Origin: Pholiota molesta
Lineage: Eukaryota > Basidiomycota > Agaricomycetes > Agaricales > Strophariaceae
Direction of reading: 5' to 3'
Length of the DNA: 64,000 bases
NCBI GenBank assembly: GCA_014925825.1
Contig: JACGCK010000022.1
Span: 62,001-126,000, forward strand
Part shown: positions 10,974-24,104 of the stretch, piece after piece
How positions within the stretch are numbered: the first letter of the stretch is position 1
Layout of the letters: every line of letters begins with the position of its first letter
Position numbers and translations under genes: made by a program
The notes under the pieces: model-generated
Told to the model about the DNA's origin: nothing
What the model saw: only the letters and a program-made list of their open reading frames with translations
The model's database searches: none

Positions 10974-13231
10974 ATGGAGCTGAAGCTCGTCTATCGCGCT
11001 CTGCGCAAGATATCCGACTGGACGGTGGCTGGATACTATTCGGAAACATACATTGAAGGGCAGGAGAACATTCCGAAGGACGGACCTCTCATTATGTGTG
11101 TGCTGAAAGCCGTTCTGAAGAATCGGAGCTGATTTCTTGTTCTCTAGTGCATCAACCCACCATAATGAAATAATAGATATCGCAACGCTGGGTGCGTCTT
11201 TATCCTGGAGCGTATAGTGTTGGCCTCAAGCCCTATATTGCAACAGCCGCAACGATACCCCACCGACGGCATCTGTCGTTCTGGGCCAAGTCGACGATGT
11301 TCGCGAACCCGATTTCAGGCGCCATACTCTCCTCTTCTGGAGCAATACCCGTCAGACGGAACCCAAACAACAGCTCTCCCGCGTCTGGGATGACAAACCC
11401 ACAAGACCCATCCTCTTCTACTTCTGCAGATCTGGGCAGACGCACGGAAGTGCTCAATGCTGCACTTTCGAACGAAGGCGCATCCAGAGCAGCGCTGTTC
11501 CGGGATACCTCGAAGGCACTCGCCGCGAACCAGGTAGTGGGAGTGTTCCCAGAAGGAACGAGCTATACCCAGGCGAGTATTGTGCAGATATTGCCTGGTG
11601 CAGCGTGGGCGCTGTCGAGTATCAGCGATATGCGCGTGGACAGGGCTTCGCAGAGGAAGGAAGTAACGCAAATGGGAAGGGAAAGGCGAAAGCTGCGGAG
11701 AATACAAGGGAAACTGGGCTACGAATCGTGCCTGTGGCCATCGTGTATACTGATAAAGCGCGGTACCTGAGTCGGGTGAGTAACTATTGTCAGGTCTGTG
11801 CTCGATTCTGACAAGTTCTACCTGATAGATATTATTAAGTACGGAGAACCGATTCTTATCGACTCTATGCAGAAGAACTCTCTGTGGGGACCGGGATGAC
11901 ACGTCGAAAGCAGTAGTAAGAAGATCATGGCCCAGATGGAAAAACAACTTCGGGAAATGACCGTGAACGCACCAGATTGGTATGTACGCGTCCGAAAGCG
12001 TCGATCTCGCGTTGATGTGGTTATAGGGATACTATATGCGCTGTCGCAATGACAAGACGTATTCTTTGGGACGATGAGGACAACATTTCTTCAAAAGACT
12101 GGGTGGAAGTTTCCCAGAGGTTCGTTTTTGAGATTGAAATAATAACAAAGTCTCAACGGCCCTTTCAGGCTTGTCCGGATCTTCGAAGATCCACAAGAAT
12201 CCACGCAGCATGTAAAAGCAGCTCTGACGAAATATCATGCCCTGCTGCATTACGCAGGCATCAAGCACTCGGTCCTCCTATCGCTTCTTCCGCTCTCCAC
12301 AACATCGATACTCGATATACCTCCACCAAATTCTGTTCCAGGAATTGCCACGCTCTTCCGGCCTACGATTTCAATTTTAGCTGGGCTGCCACTAGCCCTT
12401 ATCCAGTTGGTGCTGTTTGTGCCTCCCTTCTGTTCCATCTCCCGGGATACGCTACAGGCCCGCTGTTGGCGAAGTGCCTTGCGGTACCGGGAGAAGAGGA
12501 ATCTCCTGCCCAGTTCAAGGCAGTGGGTGGGGGATTGGGAATTGGCGCGACTATGGCGTTGGCCTTGGGTTTCTGTGGAAGCGGGACAAGTTGGGGACTT
12601 TGACTACTTATGGGATTGAACGAGGACGATACGACGCTCAAGCGGATTCTGGGCCTCTTTGGGAGTGTTTATCTTGGTGTTTTAGTCCTCGTTAAGTGGC
12701 ATAAGCTACTGGTGAAAGGTATGAGTCTTTGGTTCTTCTGTCATTGGGTTCTACTGACGATTATACTCTCCACTTGCTTCACACCCCAACTAGCTAACTA
12801 CAGACAGTAAGGATCTAGATTTTCACATCTGTATTTGGGCAATTCATACCTTCTTTGTGCAGGCTACAACGATTGCTGACTTACCATAAATTGGTCTTGG
12901 CGCTTGCATTCACTCGTGGTTCTGACAGCCTCAGCACAGCAGAAGCTGATGTCTACAGTCATCCACCACTTCCTGCCGCGAACGTCTTCATCAAGAAGCA
13001 GAAGCTTCGCCTTCCGATCATGATAGCAAGCTTACAGGATGACACAATGACGATATCAAAGGGCGACATCCACCGCCCGCGAGGAAATTGGTCAAGCACC
13101 TGCTGCAGGCCCGGAGCCGAGCGTGTGCTGCGTTGTCCACTCATTTGCGGATGAGCGAGGATAAGGAATTGTTGAGATTTTTACAGAGCAAAGGAGCCAA
13201 GATTCGTCCTGATTATTTGATCTGTATGTAA
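10974..13231 (+). CDS. Phospholipid/glycerol acyltransferase (PlsC family, Sct1/Gpt2-like glycerol-3-phosphate acyltransferase), frame broken
   Basis: Likely an ER membrane enzyme that acylates glycerol-3-phosphate or a lysophospholipid at the start of glycerolipid synthesis. Early exons are 10974-11095, 11148-11191 and 11247 onward. Motif I is HX4D in ASTHHNEIID, followed by IPHRRHLSFWAKSTMFANPI and the substrate-binding FPEGTS motif (GVFPEGTSYTQ near 11545). Later segments include RIVPVAIVYTDKARY, a hydrophobic stretch near 12370-12450 and a second near 12660-12800, then a polar tail ending near 13231. The frame changes repeatedly: near 11610, 11865, 11893, 11920, 12433 and 12570, each fitting a single missing base (for example TTC-TGT-TCC where TTC-TGT-TTC restores the frame). 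The last codons sit on a good splice donor, so the true end may be elsewhere. Either a decayed gene or, more likely, an unpolished sequence. Confidence 0.75.
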
Positions 13232-13698
13232 GTACTGTGTACATGTAATTTATATCGAGGCCGTTCACCCATGGAGTGAACGGTGTCAAATGGGTTTGGG
13301 ACTTATATGGTGCCTTCCTTGAGAGGAGTGCCGTATCTGCTTTGTGATGATTCTGTAATTTCTAATCCCTTCGGGTTATTTGAAGTCTCTTTTGTAATAC
13401 CAAAACCAATAATACAGTCTTTTCTATCAAAACATCTTTCCATTCAACGACCGGAATCACAATTGGCACCTGTCCTGGAATGGTATTCCGGGGCCAGAGT
13501 GCGGGCCGACAGTAATGATGATTGTCCCCAATTAGAACAAGCTACGGCCGCGAGGCCTTCTTCATGCGGCGGACCCTCGGCGAGCAGTGCACGGCTGTGC
13601 AGGTTTCTTATCCCTGTAAGCGACTCCGACGGTAGTGCAATCTGGAATTAGCACGCCTAGGACATACCCATTGTTCCTTCTCGCCACCTCAACGGCCC
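13232..13698. other. Short intergenic region with a hairpin
   Basis: Lies between the acyltransferase and RING gene 2, both on the plus strand. Apart from the inverted repeat at 13261-13283 (listed separately) it is AT-rich and holds no recognisable gene; it should include the RING gene 2 promoter. Confidence 0.45.
13261..13283. repeat. Short inverted repeat (8-bp stem, 7-nt loop)
   Basis: CCGTTCAC at 13261-13268 is the exact reverse complement of GTGAACGG at 13276-13283. It lies just after the acyltransferase end and could form a hairpin in the 3' UTR. No function can be assigned. Confidence 0.6.
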
Positions 13699-16427
13699 AT
13701 GCTGGTCGTACACTCCTCAAGTCGGTGCGACGTCTGCTTGTCGGAGTATTCATGGGATACATCAAGCAAGCGACCCCACGCCATTGCCTGTGGCCATATA
13801 TTCTGTCGCGAGTGAGTGTTTTTCGGTTTTATGTGTGGGCGCGATGATTGACGATGTTGAGGAAATTGTAGTTGTCTGTACGCGAATACTCCTCCGTTGT
13901 GCCCACTATGCCGCCACATCTATCAGCCAAACAAGATGAAGAGACTTCATGTCGACAAACCAGAGGATATTGACGATCACAAGGAAGTTGATCTTCTACA
14001 ACGGCTTATTGTCTCTTGGGACACGCCACCAGAACAACTGCAGGAGGTCATGGACGAGGTGGATCTATGGCTGGACAATCGTTCCGAGGAAGCGGTGAGT
14101 CAGATTGCCAGTGGTGTGCCCTAATCTGACTAAACTTATCTTCCCATGGCCAGTGTGTGGCATTGCGCAAGGCGCGACACGCATTGAGTCGAACCCGGGA
14201 GCTCAAGGATGACGAAAGGCATCTCCTGAATGCCGTGCATAGCTTGGAGGACGAGATACAGCAGCGCGATGCCAGTATGACACGAGAGCAGGTAAAGTCA
14301 AGGACCGCCAGGGAATTATTCACGGCTCAGATTGACAGCATGACGAAGTGAGTGCTTAACAACCTTCGAACACCTCTGTACCGAGTCTGAATATTCTTGT
14401 TTTAGAGAAGTAAGGAGTCGTGTATTTAGTTTTGGGCATTGATTCTCATATTTTTATTGCAGATCTATGACCTAAGAGCTCAGGTCGAGCGTTTCCAGAC
14501 TCATTATTACTCCTCCAAATATACGAGCAAAAATCCCCTTCCTGCCCCTCCACGACCCCTTTTGACTCCGAATTTACCAAGTTTCGAGCAGGCCCTCTCA
14601 GAATCAGGCTCAGGTACGCGCATCATGGAGCTTCCATCCTCACCGATGTCACAGTATCCCAAGTTCGAGGTAGAGACCCATAAGAAACCGAAACGAAGAT
14701 CGAACTTGGCAGAGCAACATTATACTAGTAGTGCCTATGATGATCCAAGATACCAACAAGGATCCTCGATTCAGGCAGCACCGACCCGCGAAGTTACCCC
14801 TCACATTATGTGCAAGCGCATATTAACGTAGTCACTCATGACCAATCCCCCCAAGCCCATTCCATCCATTCACAGCCCGAGCTCGAAAGCACAAATCCAT
14901 CATTGGATGTTTATACGATCACTCACGCATATCTTCGCGAATACTCAACTGGATTTCTCAGCGGACAGCAAGCTGCCATGGCAATGGTCGGAGAAAGGGT
15001 GCAACGCGTGGCATATATGCCCCTCGCCAACCCACGCAACCTGCGACTGCCTTCGAGCAACCCGTGGATGAATATAGACCGTCCAGCACAAATATATACC
15101 GCAATCACCCTCATCCGCACCTGCCACTCGCGAAGTGCCTCCTCTACGTACACAGCCCAGACGGAATACCGCACAATCATCGATCTTATCTTCGAGTCGT
15201 CCCCAGTGCACAGTGGGTCCGATTCTTCAAGATCGAGATCAAGGTCACGCGGGGCGCTGGTCTTCAGCTTCTCTTACCAAGATGTCCAATTTTCTAATTC
15301 GCGTCTGGCCTCGATTATGTTGGGAGCTGAGCCGGGCCCGCCTGAGCCTCCATTACTCCGTCAACCCAGTCCCATTCGATCTCCTCCTCTGCCCCCTCAA
15401 GAGCTGGATCAACCGCCAGCTTCTAACCGCCCGCGCTCGTCGAGTGATCGCAGGGGCTCGCCATCCGCTCAGTCGCGGAGGACTTGGGATAGCGGTCTTG
15501 GGGCACGCCGGCCCTTCCCATCTAACGGATGGAAGTGTTATATCAGGGTTGCGCTTCTTCCGCTCTGGCGTGCCACGGCCGACGTCGTTGACGGCCAGGA
15601 AATTACTAATTTCCTCTTTAATTCCGATGGGCAAAGTGTTAGGACGCGGCAATCCATCAGTGATTTAGGACATGACGAATCGACGTTGCAGATCTCGCGC
15701 TCTCCGCCAAGCCTGTTGACACGATGGTTGGCGTCATTCCAGTGACCTTAATCCGGGTCTGTATAGAAACGCGTATTCTGAAAGCCATTTGCTTCAACAT
15801 TTCAATTCAAATGGACATGCTGCTCGGCCACTCACTCATCTGGCCACTACGGCCGAGATGAAGACAGATTCCCGCCGCAAGAAAGTAGAAATCCATTGAA
15901 TGGCCATTCAAACAGCCACCCCGAGCGACATGTGCGTCCACTCACGAAGAACGCTCGCAATACCGATCTCCGGCTCCGCTCGATTCCCCAGTCCCCGAAC
16001 CAGCGTGGGGAGACCCTTGGGCAAGTGGCCAAGGGAACGGATATGCCACCAACGGCAGCTCATGGCCTTACCCCAATGATGTGCACCCTCCACCAAAGCC
16101 GAGCATCGACACCTTCCTGGACAGGCTCGGACGAAAACGCGCGCCGTGGTCGTCCCCGCCGCACCCGCCTGCTCAGGCCTCCCTGCAGAGTCACCGCGAT
16201 GCAGCTGCGGATTATGGCTACGGCGATTCGTACGGGGCGCAGCCGCACACTGGGCACGGAGCTGCCCCGAGGATAGTGGGGCATGCGGAGCCAGAGCCGC
16301 GCCGCCGTCGTCGTTCATGGGCAATGCGCTTGGCCTTGAGTTGGCGGCGGGGCCGACATCGTCTATCAATGCTCCGACACCGATGGTGCCGCTGACGTTG
16401 CTGCGGTCTTGGAGTCAAGATCATTAG
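13699..16427 (+). CDS. RING gene 2: C3HC4 RING finger / coiled-coil / Pro-Ser-rich protein, probable E3 ubiquitin ligase, frame broken
   Basis: Exons are 13699-13811, 13872-14094, 14154-14347, 14406-14409 (4-nt microexon) and 14463-about 16427. The ATG at 13699 places the RING at C10, C13, C31, H33, C36, C39, C48 and C51, the same register as RING gene 1. The first intron also falls at the same codon, phase 2, just before the sixth cysteine. A charged helical region rich in Arg/Glu (LSRTRELKDDERHLL) precedes the microexon, then IYDLRAQVERFQTHYYSSK and a long Pro/Ser/Arg-rich tail with RSRSRSR and SPPLPPQ segments. The last exon changes frame several times; the first change is near 14800-14815. 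The most plausible C-terminus is LTLLRSWSQDH with a stop at 16425-16427. Role inferred from the RING only. Confidence 0.72.
14406..14409 (+). other. 4-nt microexon (AGAA) of RING gene 2
   Basis: Four bases between TTTTAG and GTAAGG. Joining 14347 (phase 2) to 14463 needs exactly these bases to give Met-Thr-Lys-Glu-Ile-Tyr-Asp in frame. It corresponds in position and phase to ACAG in RING genes 1 and 3. Confidence 0.75.
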
Positions 16428-19400
16428 GCAACGTTATTCATATATCTGCGGCTCTGTGAGCCCTGCCTATATATTTTGAGAGCCAGAAATTGGCTCTCTG
16501 GAATCATACGAATATTTGTATTTCGACCATATTATATCGCTTGCATTGTATATTTTATCAAGTACCATTGTTTTTTGCTCTCTGCTCTCTGTTTTTCGAT
16601 AGTTGCATGCTTTCTGATTCCTGTAGTTTATGTACATTCACTTCTTTGTCATGTTAAATGTACCCTGGTCTGTATAAAAGTTATTCCATGTGAAATCTTG
16701 AAGCTTGCGGGTTGGACCAAACCGTGTGTTGACAGCAAATTTGGGTGTTTGAGTTTGGATACTATAATAGTAGATCTACCCTCAAAGATTGCAAGATGAA
16801 TTCTAGATTATCGATGATCATTGGCCGATCATATTGCAAATCATGAACTTCAATCAGACAGAACTTAATGGTCGCTGCGTTTGAATCAATGTTCTTATAT
16901 TACCGACTTGACAGGCAAAAATTACAACAGTCAATGGGCGATTCTTCGGATCGAGTCGCTCGAGGAACATTTGCCAAAGTTTGGCCAAGGTTGCATTTAA
17001 ATATTTACGTCTTCAAGATGGTACAAGTACGTGAGTCCGGGGGTTGGAGGTGGAGATTTAAATATGTGCAGTATTGAAGAGTCGAGATAAAAGATGAAGC
17101 AATCGCGAAATCATGAAGCCAATAGATTAGACGATACGCTGAAAGTGCCTTGCGACGGTGGACCTTCGTCATATTCAGTACGTTGCCAGTAGGCCTTGGA
17201 CAAAAGCTGATTAAGAATATTGGCTCCATTTCATACGACTGTAAGGATAAAATGGGAAATTGTACTTCCATATTCGAACCCGCACAGGGCCAAGGAGCTT
17301 TGTCAAGTAGACCTTTGAGAGGATTAGTTCTTCATTATCTAATCTGATAACCGGCATCGTGTACGCCGTCAATTTGTTGTCAATTTGAGTCTTGCCAACT
17401 TTGCTCTCTACCATCATCTCCTCGCTCGACTCTCCTACGACTGCTTCCTCTGGGGTATCAATACCCGGCTGCTTTATCCCCAAGATTAGCTACATGCCAA
17501 TGAATATCTAGCATAACTGACTGGTGCGAAAATCCTGCCATTGGACAGTCTATGAAAGGCCGAAGTCACGAGTTGAACGTTGAACTGCAACAACCTCCTT
17601 TCTCTACGACTCAGAGACTCTTGCTCGTCCTCAACCCTTCAACCCACGAAGTGGACCGTCTTTACGGACCTCGAGGACTAGGAGACCTCGTCGAATTCAG
17701 CTTCAGCAAGCCAGCCTGCTTTCATTGACAGTATTGTCAGTTTGGGTCGCAACGGTTCGAAAATATTACCAAACCTCTCAGGGTTCATCGACATGCTTCT
17801 CTCGAAAATCAAAACGATTACTCGGCTGGAGCTTGATACTGAAACTTCGTTTTCCTGTGCGTGTGCGGCTCCGCCTGCGTATCTTAACTGTCCGCCGGGT
17901 CTTCAAGTGTCTCAACTATTGAATCAAGCTGGATAGTTTTGTCTTCGCAACTGGGCACCAATGAAATAACCGGCCACCGTCCACTATACGTGATCCACCG
18001 GATCATGGTCAAGATGTAGCCGCAGTCGAATCCGGAGCTTGCTTTGCCAAAGGGGCCCAAGTTGGTACCGAACGGTGGAACAAAATTCTATACTGCTTAT
18101 GGCGCAGCTGCAATGGCGCACAAGCGTACTTATGTTCCTCATGTAGGCGTAGCGAACAACAGAAAGTATCATAGCTGCATCCACTCTTATTTTTGGATTT
18201 GGTCTACTACATGCCGCAACTTCATTTTCTTTCGCATCCGTTAAACTAACGAGCTCCTTCTCCAACGGTCTTCAAATCCATTTATCTCAAAATAGCTACG
18301 AGAGCTATGTATCTGAGGCCATCAGACCAGGTTTCCTTTCTTGCATGCTCGAGCAGCCTGTACATACGTTAAAACGTGGCCGAGGTTGAATCAGAACTCT
18401 GCTGGTCAACCTCGTGGATCCTGCTTTGTCTGAAGCTGTCATTATCATTTCTCGCGTGGGCTAATGTCCTGCTGCCCATGATTAACCTGGTTACTAGGAA
18501 TTAGAAGCATCATAAATTATGACCGAGCGTTGGTGAAGTTCCTCTGCCTCACCCCTTGACTGAAAACGGAAATTATTTCCCTTCTCTCTGGCTGGACTCC
18601 CCGAATCATGCAAGGTTTCTCCATCATTTAAGGTTTTTATATGCGATTAGATTGTGCAATTGGGGATGGCAAAGGTTATCGTATAAGCGTGGTTGATCGG
18701 ACAACCTTAATCTAGGCCCGCACACGACCAAGAATACGCAGGTTTTGAGCCGCATGCTACGAGTCGTCCGCCAGGGGTTGTATGAAGGTTGGTAAACGAG
18801 TGTTGTGGTTGCCAATTTCCCTATGCGGTCTCTTCTGTCGACGGTATGTTAGCACTGCCAACGGCGTCTCCCCTCGGTATTCAGGGAGCGAGCTTCTCGA
18901 CTAATAGACGGCGTCGACACCTCATCCATGCATCAAACGCGATCGAATTCTAGTATTCAGTACGCCGCTTTGTATCTTTCTTTCCCAGCGAAAGCATCCG
19001 CAGAGACCAGAGGTAAAAAGACTAAAATTCTATCATTCTTGAGCGACCATGTTACTTTAGGCTCACGCGATTCTAGATTCTTGCCAGGGTATGCAAATCA
19101 AGCGGAATTCTTGTGATTACGGTTCTTAAGGAACTTGTTATGCATTCTCTGCTCCATCGTTGGATCCGGAATCCAACAGACCTTCTCCACAACGAGGACG
19201 CAAGCCTGTTGTTCTGTCTGCTAGCTCCCTCAACCTTGCCTGCGCTTGCCTCGTGTACTAGCTTCCCAGACTCGCTATCAACATTCACTGTCTTTTCTCT
19301 ACTTCAACACTGTGCGGATATTAACATCAGTATATCCCACAGAACGATTCAACCATCCGTGCGCGTCGAATACTAGTTGTCGCATTTGCTATTACCGATC

Positions 19401-22400
19401 GTTGTATTTTATTGGGTCCTCAGGCCTCAGAATTTATCATTGGTTGGCTCTTATCCTGCGCATTTTTCCAGTCATCGTCATGCAAAGTCTTCATACAAAT
19501 GGTACCGCTGTACGATCGATTGACCATCAATACGAAATGTCCTTGCTATCATCTGCCACTTCTTGTGCGTTTCCGTTGTTTCAAAGTCACGAAATTTCTT
19601 CGTGATTCAATAACCGTCATAATGTCTGTCGCTCAACTCCCTAGCCTGTATATCAATATCCTTTGTGAGATTGGGGGACGATTGTGCTGACCCTGACATA
19701 TGAGATCCATACCCTCATTGTTTCAATTTCCGTGGACTTATGGAAGCGCATGACGGTATGGCTTCTTCTTAGTATTCCTCTTCCTTCATCCCGCCATATC
19801 GTTCACGATCGAGTGAGTTTGAATGTTCTCTTCGCTCCTGGTCTTATCTGACTGACTACACAATTTACAGCACATACTCTGAGTTCATTCACGCTATCTC
19901 ATACTGATATTTGCTTCTTATTCCTCCGTATCTCACGCTCATTACAGATGGACAATTTTAATCCCACACCCACATTCATATTGCATACGATACGTGAGCT
20001 AGCAGGAGAGATAATCGATGCAGATAATAATGTCAGACAAATCATTACTTACATTGTCAATCGTGTATTGATGGAATTAGGGTAAGTTCTGGCGAAGTGA
20101 AAGGAAATCGCCACAAAGCGCTATCGTAAAGTACTAGTTCATATTTTGGGCAATGGGTAAATTAAAACTAAAGTCTGATATCGTGGGGTGGTGCCAACTC
20201 GTTGGAAGGCCTCGTTGCAATTCATAAGTACCATGACTGATTCTTCGAACCTAATCCTGAGAAGTCATTGGGTCTTGGATAAAGAAATTCCAATCAAATC
20301 GTAGTATGTTCTTTTGGAAGGCTTCTATGTTGGCACTGGGCAGAAGAATTATATCTTGACTGCCTAAACTTCGCTTTGGTCTATCGCCCATTCAAAGCTT
20401 GCTTTCCTCTATCTCTTTCATATCCTTGCTATCGTACTCTACCAAGTAGATAGGCACACTTTCTCTGTTAATAAAAAGGTGAACATGGTCAGAGCTTCTT
20501 CCTACTGGAAACATTTTTATCGAAGGCATTGTGCATTACTGGCCTCGAGGATATGTTATTTATTTCGTGTCCTTGACATCGAAGCCGCATCAAACCGCCA
20601 TCCAACACTCTGGCGCCCGCTCCCCACATTACGTTCACCGTTAGCACTATTGTAGCGGTAGACTTTGAATTAACGAGCTTAAATTGCGAAAGAAGTCATT
20701 GCAAGGTAGGTCTGGCGGCCCAGTCAAAAAGTCTATTGCCATCTTGGCCGCATCATATGTCGCATGATCGAAGCCTTGCCTTGCGATCATGCCAAGTGTC
20801 TGTTTGACTTCATCTAGCGTGGCCGAATTCAATGGACCACTGCATGTAACGGTATTTGACCGCCTCAGTTCCGCGTGCGGGGCTTCTCATTGAGGTACGT
20901 AGTGCGGGGAAGCGTGGTCTATTCATCAGTAGTCCTAGTACGATATCATATTTAATAGCATTGACAGGGCTATATGTCAACAATGACGGAAGAAAAGTCC
21001 TAAAGATGTTGCCCAAACCATTTTACCAGAGACACGCACGCACACGCATGCACGCCACCGCACTAGAATACATTGCTTGAAATAGTTGTTCTGCCCAGAA
21101 GGCGCTCATGCGCACGCAATCTCGGAAAATCCATGTAAGTACTATGCCACCGACATGCCACGACCCACGTCGGTCAGCGGCGTTTATACTACTGAGATTT
21201 CTCTGTGGCACTTCGACAACGTCATAACATGCCAGTGCGTCGATAAAACGCGCAACACGCGGCCTCCGCGCGACCTTCATAGGCGCGTGAAAGGCTGTTT
21301 CTCACCTGAGTCCCGGCGTGAGAGGAAGTAATCCCCAAAGTCAACGCTCGCAAGTGGAATAGTACGGCGCTCAACTGAGCGGTTTTACGAAGGAACTCTA
21401 TGTCCAAAAGACTCACTTACTTAGTTGGGCGGTGCTATTGAATATACGTTGTTCAGCGATTTGAGGCATTTGTCACACTAGTGCCGTCGCCGACGCGAGT
21501 TGGAGGTTCATTAAGGCCGCCTCTGGTAGTAGATTCCTTCTGGGCGCGTTAGCTATTATCTAGATTGCGTAAGGTGCCGCTGGCCACTGGCAATTCGGAA
21601 TACACACATAGTTAGATGCTTACTTACTCGCATAGACTGGAGTAGGAAGTTGGCGGGGATTATGACGTACTCGTTCTTTTTCTAAAGTTTAATTTTATTA
21701 GCATGCAGCTCGGTGCACGTTTTATGGGCTGGCCGGACTTTGGAGATTCCCATTATCGATCTGTCCATCTCGAAGATATCTTGAATAAGCCTAAAAACAA
21801 ATGGGACCTAGCAAAGACTGTTTCTTTAGGATTCTGGAACAAGCAGGGCATATATTACTGTTTCAATTTCTCCCATAGCTGCGCACGTTTTATGTGCAAC
21901 ATCGACTGATCCGTGAGCTCTTTCCGGGAGCGGAATCCCGCAAAGCATCCTCGGGTACGATTGTACAAGCCGAGGTAGACGTCGACAAAATGCGATAATC
22001 AGTGAGAAACGGTGTTTTCGTCATGTTTTGCTAGACTAAAAGCTCAAAGAAAAAAACAATGGACCTTGCCCGAATCACATCTGACATCTCGCCGAGCTCC
22101 CTCAGGCATTTCAAACTCACGCGTAGCCAAGAAAATTTTGACAACGAAGGGGAAGGGCTCGAAACGCCGAAGGGTCCCAGAAAAACCTGACACGATCATC
22201 GATAATCGATTCAGATCGTCCCTCCGCACATGGTGTGGAATCCACCTATTTGGCTTCGAGACAAAGAACGCCTATTTCCAAAATTTAGGCCCAATCCTTG
22301 ATAGATGTCCTACATATACTTAGGCGATCCCAGATCCTCGCCACCATTTGATAATACTATGTGCTCTACCGCCCACCCGATTTCGAGCACCACGCTGCAC

Positions 22401-23526
22401 CACCCCAACGCCCGCGTCCCCCGTTCCGTCATTGATTCAGAGCCTCATGGCCGGTGATTGCGCCGTTCCTCCCACGCTAATATTTAACATGAGCCCCTGC
22501 ACATCCCAGCATCCTGGCGTTGTTTTTAATGTGCCAGTGGGAAGGAATCCAGACAATGAGCAGTGCAGACGTCTGTACGTCCTTCTTTGCGCCTAGATGA
22601 TAGATAGATAGGTGCACGCTTAGATAGATGCCGCTAGATTAAAAACAACAATTCATGATGGTGACTACCACGGCCGATAACAATTTCAAGCCAAGTACTT
22701 ACGAGCGAAGACACAGGTCCGAGGCCGAAATAGCATCTATCCACTGCAGTGGTCTCTGGGGTGGGATGTATTCATAGATGTGTTCTATAGATTCTATAGA
22801 TATGAATTCTCCTATAGACATGGACATCTCGGAAATGACGCGTACGATAAGCAGGGAAAACGGAATTTGAGAGAATAGACGTGCAGGTGAGGTGAGGCGT
22901 GTTTTGGCAGAGAACATTCGATTCTAGATCTATGAGATCTCGGGGAGATCTGCGAGCGGACGATGTGATGGATGAGAAAGGAAGTTGAGCGTCGACGGCA
23001 AGCAATGCGGCGGGATGACGTGATGTCATCGCGCCGGCGGGAAGGCGCACACAGTGTACTACAACGCCAGACTCATTTATGGGCAATGCGAGTCCATCGT
23101 AGTACACCATTCGAGTTAGAAAACTAACGCCTCCTAAGATGGCCACACATCAAGGTGATAGAATTACGATGTACATGTACGATTGCGAGGCCACCGAGCA
23201 CCCGATTTGGCAATTTCTCAGTGGCACCGGCCGCGGCGTACGATCGCAAAGCGCTCACATTCACAGACGATTTATGCGCCGCGGCAGGCCAGGTATTTAT
23301 ACTCATACTCGGAAATTTATGCCAATGGGGGTACTGCTTTTCTTGAATCTCTAATCACACGGGGACGGGCGCGCGACCGAGTCATCCGGCGTAACATGAA
23401 TGCATAATTGAATGGCGATGGGTAGGACAAACAAGCGCCCGTGCAAAGTAGAATGTAGATTAAGGTCAGCTATGACGCAACGGTAGTGGTATTATTTTTG
23501 AGATTGCGACGAGATGGGGATAGGAG
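16428..23526. other. Gene-poor stretch of about 7 kb with unassigned open fragments
   Basis: No complete gene model can be built. Two spots deserve mention. At 17551-17936 two adjacent plus-strand frames read as protein-like sequence (LLLVLNPSTHEVDRLYG, then KILPNLSGFIDMLLSK) joined by a one-base shift. At about 19620-20085 fragments read LTYEIHTLIVSISVDLW and, later, HTIRELAGEIIDADNN. I recognise neither family. They may be gene relics or genes with uncorrected sequence errors. Short CA/CG-rich runs occur near 21030-21060. No transposon ends, tRNA or rRNA were seen. Confidence 0.4.
17551..17936 (+). pseudogene. Possible gene fragment, unknown family, one-base frame break
   Basis: The plus strand reads a 57-codon frame starting with ATG at 17551 and ending near 17724. 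A shifted frame then runs to about 17936 with balanced amino-acid composition (regular Leu spacing, as in KIKTITRLELDTE). The two parts join naturally if one base is missing near 17715-17725. I cannot name the protein or find convincing upstream exons. Confidence 0.25.
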
Positions 23527-23763
23527 CTGCATGTACCGTAAGCTAAATAAGGCGCCAGAGGAGAGCTGAGTGTTTGTATGACTCGAACGACGAGGGTTAT
23601 GGCAAAATAATTTTTTCAAGTGTCCAAGTAACGTTTGAATCTGCATGTACTATGAGCCAAATAAGGTGCCAGAGGAGAGCTGTTGAATTTAAGTGTTTAA
23701 ATGACTCGAACGACGAGGGGTTATTGTAAAATAGATTTTTAGATGTCCAAGTAACGATTGAAT
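23527..23763. repeat. Direct tandem duplication, two copies of about 114-122 bp
   Basis: Copy 1 (23527-23640) and copy 2 (23641-about 23763) both start CTGCATGTAC and share AAATAAGG, GCCAGAGGAGAGCTG, ATGACTCGAACGACGAGGG and TGTCCAAGTAACG in the same order. They differ by a small insertion in copy 2 and scattered substitutions, so the duplication is not brand new. No coding potential is evident. Confidence 0.9.
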
Positions 23764-24104
23764 GAATGAAGGCAGGAGCAGCGACCCACAACGCGCACCC
23801 CATATGTGCATGCGTGCGCATAGGCAGCGCACACACCACCGCGGATCAGGGACCGCGTGCGTGCAGGGGCTTGTGAAATAGAGGAGGAGGAACCACTGGG
23901 GCCAGGGGAGAGCGGGTAATGCAGGATTGGATTCGACGATGGGGTTTTTAAGATATGATAACGCGTACATACGCGCGGAGGCTCGGAGCGTGGGGCGTGG
24001 AGCGGCCGAGCGCCCCCGTCGTCGTCCCTGCATGAAACGTAAACGGTAATTAAGACCGTGAAAGTTACGAGACCATGACACAAAGAATAGGCGCTAACGC
24101 GGAC

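Noticed and set aside
10974..13231. Acyltransferase as a true pseudogene
   Set aside because: Six or more breaks are all single-base and leave motifs intact with no in-frame nonsense substitutions, which is atypical of neutral decay; sequence error is favoured, though unproven.
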